This document shows, one piece after another, positions 5,935-10,340 of a stretch of 10,340 bases of DNA. The notes under the pieces are model-generated. The model was not told where the DNA came from. It did not search any database and was given only the letters and a program-made list of their open reading frames with translations. The number at the start of each line of letters is the position of its first letter. Position 1 is the first letter of the stretch. The position numbers and the translations under genes were made by a program. Source of the DNA: Anaerolineaceae bacterium (GTDB taxonomy: Bacteria; Chloroflexota; Anaerolineae; Anaerolineales; Villigracilaceae); the NCBI GenBank assembly GCA_022181005.1, contig BQMV01000450.1, positions 1 to 10,340 on the forward strand. Reading direction: 5' to 3'.

Positions 5935-6786
5935 ATGAACATAAAAAAATATTTTCGTTTGCTTCTAGTTGGTTCGGTATTACTTGCAGGCTTAATCCTC
6001 GGGATTGACTCCGCCTTAGCCTCAACGGAACAAAAGAAGGAAATTGCCCAAGAGTACCAACCGGATGGCGCTACGTTGGCTAATTATGACGCTCTCAAAA
6101 AAATGGAAGCACGCTTGGAAGCGACGCTACAAACAGACGGGTGGGTACGGCACAGCTATCATAGCAATTCTGTTGAAGATGTCCCAATATATCGAATGCC
6201 CGATGCACAATTTCCATCAGAAACCATCATTGAGACTTGGTTTCATTTTAATACGAATGGGCTGGTAGACCAACAGATCACGTTCATCACCCGCGACGGG
6301 AAGAGCCATTTGAGTGAAATCCTTTATCGCGGAGTGTATCGAAGCGCGGCGGAAGCTTTCGCGCCGCTCGATCAAGGACCCTATTCCCCGTCGTTATATT
6401 TCTATATTACCAGCGCATCTCCCGAAGCGACTGCCAAAGAGGGCGCACAAACGAGCGTCAACCAAGAGATGGTCGTAATCAATGGGAAAGATATTGCGCG
6501 CTTCACTGTCAGGGATATATTTCCCGCAGGGATGCCTGAATATTCCGAAAAGGATGCCGGCATTATCGGGATTATGCACGTTATTTACGTTGATCCTGAA
6601 ACGGCGCAACCTTTACAAATTGATAACCATTTCCTGCTGAAGGATAACAACAGCCGCCCGTTTCTTGAAATCACCCAAATTCAAGCCGAAAGGGTCTTGT
6701 CGCCGCTAAAAGAAGTGCAATGGTATTTTGACAACTACGATCAGTTAGACTGGTCATCCTACGCCCAAGTATGGAGTTCAAAATGA
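5935..6786 (+). CDS. Secreted LolA-like protein of unknown function
   Basis: The start is the ATG at 5935, preceded by AAGGAG (5921-5926) at eight bases; the frame continues upstream to 5866, but that stretch holds a promoter. The product has 283 residues. Residues 1-30 are a typical Sec signal peptide with cleavage expected after ALA. The mature part begins charged and helical (about 31-65), then becomes strand-rich: repeated motifs such as ETWFHFNTNGLVDQQITFITRDG, and IYVDPETAQPLQIDNHFLLKD, have the look of LolA/RseB/DUF-type lipoprotein-binding folds, where strands carry 'DP.T..P' turns. No catalytic residues or Cys stand out. It ends in the first exon-like overlap with the next gene: its TGA shares ATGA with that ATG, so the two are translationally coupled. 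The function is unknown; export is certain. Confidence 0.88.
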   Translation: MNIKKYFRLLLVGSVLLAGLILGIDSALASTEQKKEIAQEYQPDGATLANYDALKKMEARLEATLQTDGWVRHSYHSNSVEDVPIYRMPDAQFPSETIIETWFHFNTNGLVDQQITFITRDGKSHLSEILYRGVYRSAAEAFAPLDQGPYSPSLYFYITSASPEATAKEGAQTSVNQEMVVINGKDIARFTVRDIFPAGMPEYSEKDAGIIGIMHVIYVDPETAQPLQIDNHFLLKDNNSRPFLEITQIQAERVLSPLKEVQWYFDNYDQLDWSSYAQVWSSK

Positions 6787-7232
6787 ACAAATTAAAGAAA
6801 AGTTTATCTGTCTTATTAACATTAGCCGCCTTGCTGGTTTCAACCTTCACGATAGCCTATGCGTCAACAACATTTACTCAGAACTTCATATATCAGGGTG
6901 ATACTTATACCAAGAAACATATCTATACCCCGGGCGCTTCATCCTGGAACGCCTATGTTCGCAGCCAGTCTCCCCGAGTCTTTTCTTACCTTGGCGGGAA
7001 TACCTGGTCACAGCGTCGAATCTGTAGCGGCGCCATTGTAAACTCGGTAAATCGTGGAGGCTGGGCAAATTACAATAGTTCGGCTGCAAATTCTGCGGTC
7101 TATTCATACGCTTATGCCACTGGCGCTTGCGCGAGTCAACGTATGGGCATCTATGCTTTACATCAGTATCAAGACTATGGATGGGGCAGCCCAATTAACA
7201 GTGATTACACGACCAGTATGGCAAAACCATAA
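6783..7232 (+). CDS. Small secreted Tyr-rich cationic protein of unknown function
   Basis: The start at 6783 overlaps the previous stop (ATGA), with GGAG (6773-6776) six bases upstream; an in-frame ATG at 6771 would overlap that ribosome site and is less likely. The product has 149 residues, with a signal peptide (about 1-27, Lys-rich start, long hydrophobic core, cleavage near AYA). The mature protein of about 120 residues has 13 Tyr and 4 Trp, no Glu, only three Asp and several Arg/Lys, so it is cationic and aromatic. It has just two Cys (RRICSG and GACASQ), which could form one disulfide outside the cell. No family is recognised. It could be a surface or matrix protein or a secreted peptide-like effector; nothing in it proves toxicity. 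Coupling to the LolA-like gene suggests the two products work together. Confidence 0.85.
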   Translation: MNKLKKSLSVLLTLAALLVSTFTIAYASTTFTQNFIYQGDTYTKKHIYTPGASSWNAYVRSQSPRVFSYLGGNTWSQRRICSGAIVNSVNRGGWANYNSSAANSAVYSYAYATGACASQRMGIYALHQYQDYGWGSPINSDYTTSMAKP

Positions 7233-7342
7233 AGAATAGATTTTCTCGCCATAAGCCAAAAGTTTTTGTCGGCCATTGATCAGCGCAACAAGCGCAGATT
7301 TTCCCTCTTTGAACCAGCACGTGTCGATATTCACACCACACT

Positions 7343-7363
7343 TCCCGGCGCCGAACGCCGGGA
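7343..7363. repeat. 8-bp perfect GC-rich palindrome
   Basis: TCCCGGCG (7343-7350) and CGCCGGGA (7356-7363) pair perfectly around CCGAA; flanking ACAC and GTGT can extend the stem after mismatches. There is no T run on either strand, so it is not a normal intrinsic terminator, though it could still block RNA decay or slow polymerase. Confidence 0.6.
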
Positions 7364-7419
7364 CTGTGTATGTTCGGTGCAAGCACCTGCATTCCAATCT
7401 TATTTCTGATAGAGTTTAA

Positions 7420-7428
7420 TGCTATAAG
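7420..7428 (+). promoter_or_regulatory. Possible extended -10 promoter for the lipoprotein gene
   Basis: TGC-TATAAG (7420-7428) resembles an extended -10 box, with a poor -35 (TTATTT at 7400-7405) at 17 bases. Transcription would start near 7434, about 54 bases before the ATG at 7488. Confidence 0.35.
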
Positions 7429-7487
7429 AGATGGTAACCGGGGATGTTTGCACCTCTTACTATTTTTATTCCAACTGGAGGTTGTTG

Positions 7488-8921
7488 ATGAAAATGTTCA
7501 GGAGAGCTATTATTCTTTCCCTGCTCGCCGCTTCATCACTGTTGATTAAAGCATGCGCCCCAATCAACAGAGGCGATGGGATCACACCGATTGAAACAAT
7601 TCCATCGGAAGCATCCTTACTGAAAGTATTCGAAGAGGCGCCAGAGATCCATAATTATCAGGGTAACTTATCCTCAGAGCAAATCGCCAAGAAATTGCTC
7701 ACTCCGCAATGGGAGACCTTATGGCTCATCGGGAGGCTTGTAGATCAGCAAAAGGCTCTTGTGTATTATGTAAATGCCTGGATGGGGCGTGATGGACGAG
7801 GTTCATTGGTCGTCTCCGAAGCCCAAGATAGGTTAGCTGAACTGCCCGATGAGCTTGCAGCGTTGCGCGTTGCCGAGGAACAACTCAGCGACGAAAATCA
7901 AATTTCCAGAACTGGAAGCGCAAATTGGCTGAATGTCAAAAACCAGTGGACATATCATCCCTTTGAGAAGTCGGATCGCTTCATGTCTTTATTCCTTCCG
8001 TCGAGTCTGCCTAGCAATGTGGATTGGCAAATCATTGGTTCCAGCACAGTGGCGGGACGGGAAGCGCTAGTTCTACAAGGAGACGCTTTTAGATTGTGGG
8101 TGGATGTGGAAAAAGGCGTAATTCTACGCCTCGAGATGTACAGCCCCGAGCATCAGAACGCTCCCCTCGTTTCAATTCAGGTTGAGGCAATCGAATACGA
8201 TCCAGCCCTGCCCGCTCGAACCTTGCAGATAGCGCCTCAAGATGGACATGAGCCAAGCATGGTCGAACGACCGGCAGGCAAGTTAATTGAAACTGCAGGA
8301 CGATCATTGAGCTTTCATTATCTTTCGCTCAACGCCAGTAATCCTTCTGCCGGGTATGTAATTGACCTCTACCTTGAGCATGTCTTTCTGGGAACCCTAG
8401 ATTTGGGTTCTGCCGGTTTCTATTGTGACCGTGCGTCAGATTGGGACCACTTTGCGTTCATTTATCAGTCACAAGGTAAAACAACAACTGAACTTCACTG
8501 GGTTGATTTACGAGATATAGGGAATGTTAACACAATCGCGATTGTGCAAAATCCCAGCGCACCGTCTTGGTCGCCAAACAGCATACGTTTAGCCGTGACA
8601 GGTTATCGAACAGACGACGTTTCACCCCAATTGAGAACTTTCGTTGTTAACATTCCATCTGGCGAGGTGAGCGACTTGGGACAAGGAAGCCTCGTTCCTC
8701 CTGCCTGGACGGATGACGGAAAGTATATCTTCGGGTTAGATCCAACTTATGCCAACTTGCTAATGTTTGATCCCAACACTGGGAGGCAGGTGGATTCATG
8801 GGCATTTGACCCAGAGCAATGGCAGATGGTCGAATCTTCTGCATTTATTAATAACGCTGAAGTCAACGAGAAATTACCGCGAACGGGTTTTGATTATTTG
8901 ACAACATGCGCTATTCCCTAA
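7488..8921 (+). CDS. Lipoprotein with LolA/RseB-like region and beta-propeller-like C-terminus
   Basis: The 477-residue product starts at ATG 7488, preceded by GGAGG (7477-7481) six bases upstream; the frame opens earlier at 7431 but without a signal. The N-terminus has a lipoprotein signal peptide with lipobox IKAC and modified Cys at residue 23, so it should be anchored on the outer face of the membrane. The middle (about 160-255) has IIGSSTVAGREALVLQG, LWVDVEKGVILRLEMY and VEAIEYDPALP, the pattern of LolA/RseB-like proteins that bind lipid or peptide signals. The C-terminal part (about 300-460) has strand repeats with Ser-Pro-Asn (SAPSWSPNSIRLAVT) and WTDDGKYIFGLD, typical of TolB/PD40 beta-propeller blades. 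It is probably a sensor or scaffold of the same envelope module as its upstream neighbours; the exact ligand is unknown. Confidence 0.87.
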   Translation: MKMFRRAIILSLLAASSLLIKACAPINRGDGITPIETIPSEASLLKVFEEAPEIHNYQGNLSSEQIAKKLLTPQWETLWLIGRLVDQQKALVYYVNAWMGRDGRGSLVVSEAQDRLAELPDELAALRVAEEQLSDENQISRTGSANWLNVKNQWTYHPFEKSDRFMSLFLPSSLPSNVDWQIIGSSTVAGREALVLQGDAFRLWVDVEKGVILRLEMYSPEHQNAPLVSIQVEAIEYDPALPARTLQIAPQDGHEPSMVERPAGKLIETAGRSLSFHYLSLNASNPSAGYVIDLYLEHVFLGTLDLGSAGFYCDRASDWDHFAFIYQSQGKTTTELHWVDLRDIGNVNTIAIVQNPSAPSWSPNSIRLAVTGYRTDDVSPQLRTFVVNIPSGEVSDLGQGSLVPPAWTDDGKYIFGLDPTYANLLMFDPNTGRQVDSWAFDPEQWQMVESSAFINNAEVNEKLPRTGFDYLTTCAIP

Positions 8922-8980
8922 AGCAGGGACGGAATATCTCTTCGCTCCAGCAAACGACGCTTTCCATGCGCAATGTCGGT

Positions 8981-10340
8981 TTAACGATTGATCGCATACA
9001 ACGAATAAGAATTATTCGAAAAAACAAGCTCAAGATTTACCGGATAGTATAGATCCGAATCGTAAGGCGCGTTTAGAAGAAGATAATTGGATTTAGCGGT
9101 TCGCGCCAACTCAACAAGATCGCCCATATACTTTACTCGTCGGTTAGGCATATCCTTAAGTTTCTCCAATTTCTCCATCGTTCTATACTGATCGTTCCAC
9201 GCCAACAATTGCCGCAGATCTGTATATGCCAACGGAGCGCCGTCTTTATACGAATAGGCAAGAGAGCGAAAAGCATAATATCGAATCGCCAGATTCTCCC
9301 CCTCAGTAAAAATAACCGCAGACACAGGCGTCTTGTCTCGAATTACGTTCAAGGTTTCTAATAGGTCTAGGTCTCTTTCAGGCAAAGAACAGATAAGCTT
9401 CGCTTCCGTCCAGCATCGCTTATTTTGATACACCGCTGCGCGAAAATCAGAATGAGAAGCGAACCCTCTAATTCCCCAAGCGGTCAAGAAAGCCACAAAG
9501 AAGGCGGCGCTTGCGATACGGACGGCGGAAAGACTCACGGTTCGGCGGCGTTGAAATTTCTCTTTTACCATCCAAAAGAAACACATTGCTAACAGCAACA
9601 ATAACGGCGTCCAAAATCGAATCGTCCTCAAGACTTCAAATTCAGGCGGAATCGTTCGCAACTGCGCAAAGACAGCGCGCTCAATCGACGGAAGTATTGC
9701 GCCAACTAAAAATATTCCCGCTATCCATGCAAGGATCTGTCGTATTGCGGGAAAGAGATCGTGCGACTCGCGCCGCTTCATACCATAGACAGCGCCCGCC
9801 GCCGCAAACGTCACGACTAGATACCAGACAAGATCGAGCGCAAACCCCATACGGCTGGAAAAGAAATTTAACAGCACGCTTACAAGCCCGGTATCTCTCA
9901 TCGTAAAGAAGCGGTCTTTCAGCACAGCCAGTACTCGATCGTAATCTTCGGGCGCGCCCGCGCTGCTCGCCACGCTGCTGAAATAGGTCGTTAAAAATGG
10001 AGACAACACAATCGCCAAGATTAAGAAGGCTACAGCCATTTTTTGCGCTTTCTTCCATGCGCCGCTTCCCTCTGCAGAGACCCAGAGTCCCAGCGTCAAC
10101 GCCGCTATCCAAACAGGAGCGCTTACCGGATGAAGATACGTAAGCAATCCCACTCCCGCGAAGATAACAAACCACCAATTTGGATTCCGCCCGCGCGTAA
10201 TCGCCAAGGCAAGTAAAAACGGAAGCAACGCTTGATACATGAAGCGAGGCAGCGCGTCTAAGAAAATTCCCCAGTAGTCGTAATATGTGCTGGTTGGAAT
10301 GGAGATAATCAGCGCCGCATAAAAACCCATCCACGAATTC
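8981..10340 (-). CDS. Multi-pass membrane protein, DUF6798/GT-C-like (partial, 5' end off window)
   Basis: The frame ends at 8981 and stays open past an internal ATG at 10330 to the window edge, so the N-terminus is missing. About 453 residues are visible. At least eight hydrophobic segments fill the first 300 residues (for example ALLPFLLALAI, WWFVIFAGVGLLTYLHPV, LILAIVLSPFL, FWTPLLLLLAMCFFWM), separated by short charged loops. A soluble C-terminal part follows, with TPVSAVIFTEGENLAIRYYA, RSLAYSYKDGAPLAYTD and LLAWNDQY. This resembles DUF6798 or the outer C-terminal region of GT-C type glycosyltransferases, which transfer sugars from lipid carriers. The acceptor and donor are unknown, and the GT-C catalytic loop would lie outside the window. 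It converges on the lipoprotein gene with a 59-base gap and no visible terminator. It is probably not part of that module. Confidence 0.82.
   Translation of the reverse strand, partial: NSWMGFYAALIISIPTSTYYDYWGIFLDALPRFMYQALLPFLLALAITRGRNPNWWFVIFAGVGLLTYLHPVSAPVWIAALTLGLWVSAEGSGAWKKAQKMAVAFLILAIVLSPFLTTYFSSVASSAGAPEDYDRVLAVLKDRFFTMRDTGLVSVLLNFFSSRMGFALDLVWYLVVTFAAAGAVYGMKRRESHDLFPAIRQILAWIAGIFLVGAILPSIERAVFAQLRTIPPEFEVLRTIRFWTPLLLLLAMCFFWMVKEKFQRRRTVSLSAVRIASAAFFVAFLTAWGIRGFASHSDFRAAVYQNKRCWTEAKLICSLPERDLDLLETLNVIRDKTPVSAVIFTEGENLAIRYYAFRSLAYSYKDGAPLAYTDLRQLLAWNDQYRTMEKLEKLKDMPNRRVKYMGDLVELARTAKSNYLLLNAPYDSDLYYPVNLELVFSNNSYSLYAINR

Larger units (their letters stand above)
7233..7487. other. 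255-base gap with a strong palindrome and a possible remnant
   Basis: This gap separates the Tyr-rich gene from the lipoprotein gene. It holds the palindrome at 7343-7363, a small GGTGC/GCACC inverted repeat (7376-7387) and a candidate promoter at 7420-7428. A minus-strand frame (7158-7397, 79 codons) runs across it and into the 3' end of the preceding gene; its reading (AGKCGVNIDTCWFKEGKSAL) looks more protein-like than a random shadow but has no recognised family or start signal. The stretch may be a remnant of an inserted repeat. Confidence 0.3.

Noticed and set aside
7343..7363. Intrinsic terminator at the GC-rich palindrome
   Set aside because: Neither strand has a T run after the stem.
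8922..8980. Shared terminator between the convergent lipoprotein and membrane-protein genes
   Set aside because: No stable hairpin with a T run is visible in the 59 bases.
9511..9906. 131-codon plus-strand frame inside the membrane-protein gene
   Set aside because: It is a shadow of the strongly supported opposite-strand membrane protein and has an unnatural Arg/Ser/Gln-rich composition.

Overview
The window looks like a piece of a Chloroflexota chromosome, most likely class Anaerolineae. This rests on the mix of a yebC-ruvC-ruvA operon, long secreted or lipid-anchored proteins of unknown role, a DUF6798-like membrane protein, and short palindromic repeats in nearly every operon gap. It is an inference from gene content and repeat style. 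No rRNA or other taxonomic marker is present.

Layout. Positions 1-2225 (minus strand) hold accessory locus A: a NarL/LuxR-type response regulator (1429-2076) followed by a large secreted protein with a probable golvesin-like C-terminal domain (1-1230), cut by the window edge. Positions 2226-5046 (minus) are the conserved core: yebC, ruvC, ruvA and then a broken Vps62-like gene. Each of the three gaps in this operon carries a different inverted repeat. Positions 5190-8921 (plus) hold accessory locus B: a second, paralogous response regulator, a secreted LolA-like protein, a small Tyr-rich secreted protein whose start overlaps the previous stop, and a lipoprotein combining a LolA/RseB-like part with a beta-propeller-like part. 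Positions 8981-10340 (minus) encode the C-terminal part of an unrelated multi-pass membrane protein that converges on locus B.

How it may work. Both accessory loci pair one regulator of the same subfamily with exported proteins, and in each the exported gene has a promoter of its own just downstream of the regulator. The simplest reading is two related surface or envelope modules, each controlled by its neighbouring regulator. No histidine kinase is in the window. Locus A is the unusual one. Its receiver domain has Asn where the phosphoacceptor Asp should be. Its sigma70-like promoter has a G9 homopolymer filling the spacer between -35 and -10. A C7 homopolymer sits at codons 2-4. A 9-bp perfect inverted repeat lies just upstream of the -35 box. 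Together these suggest a regulator switched by slipped-strand phase variation rather than by phosphorylation. That is the most interesting hypothesis here, and it has not been tested.
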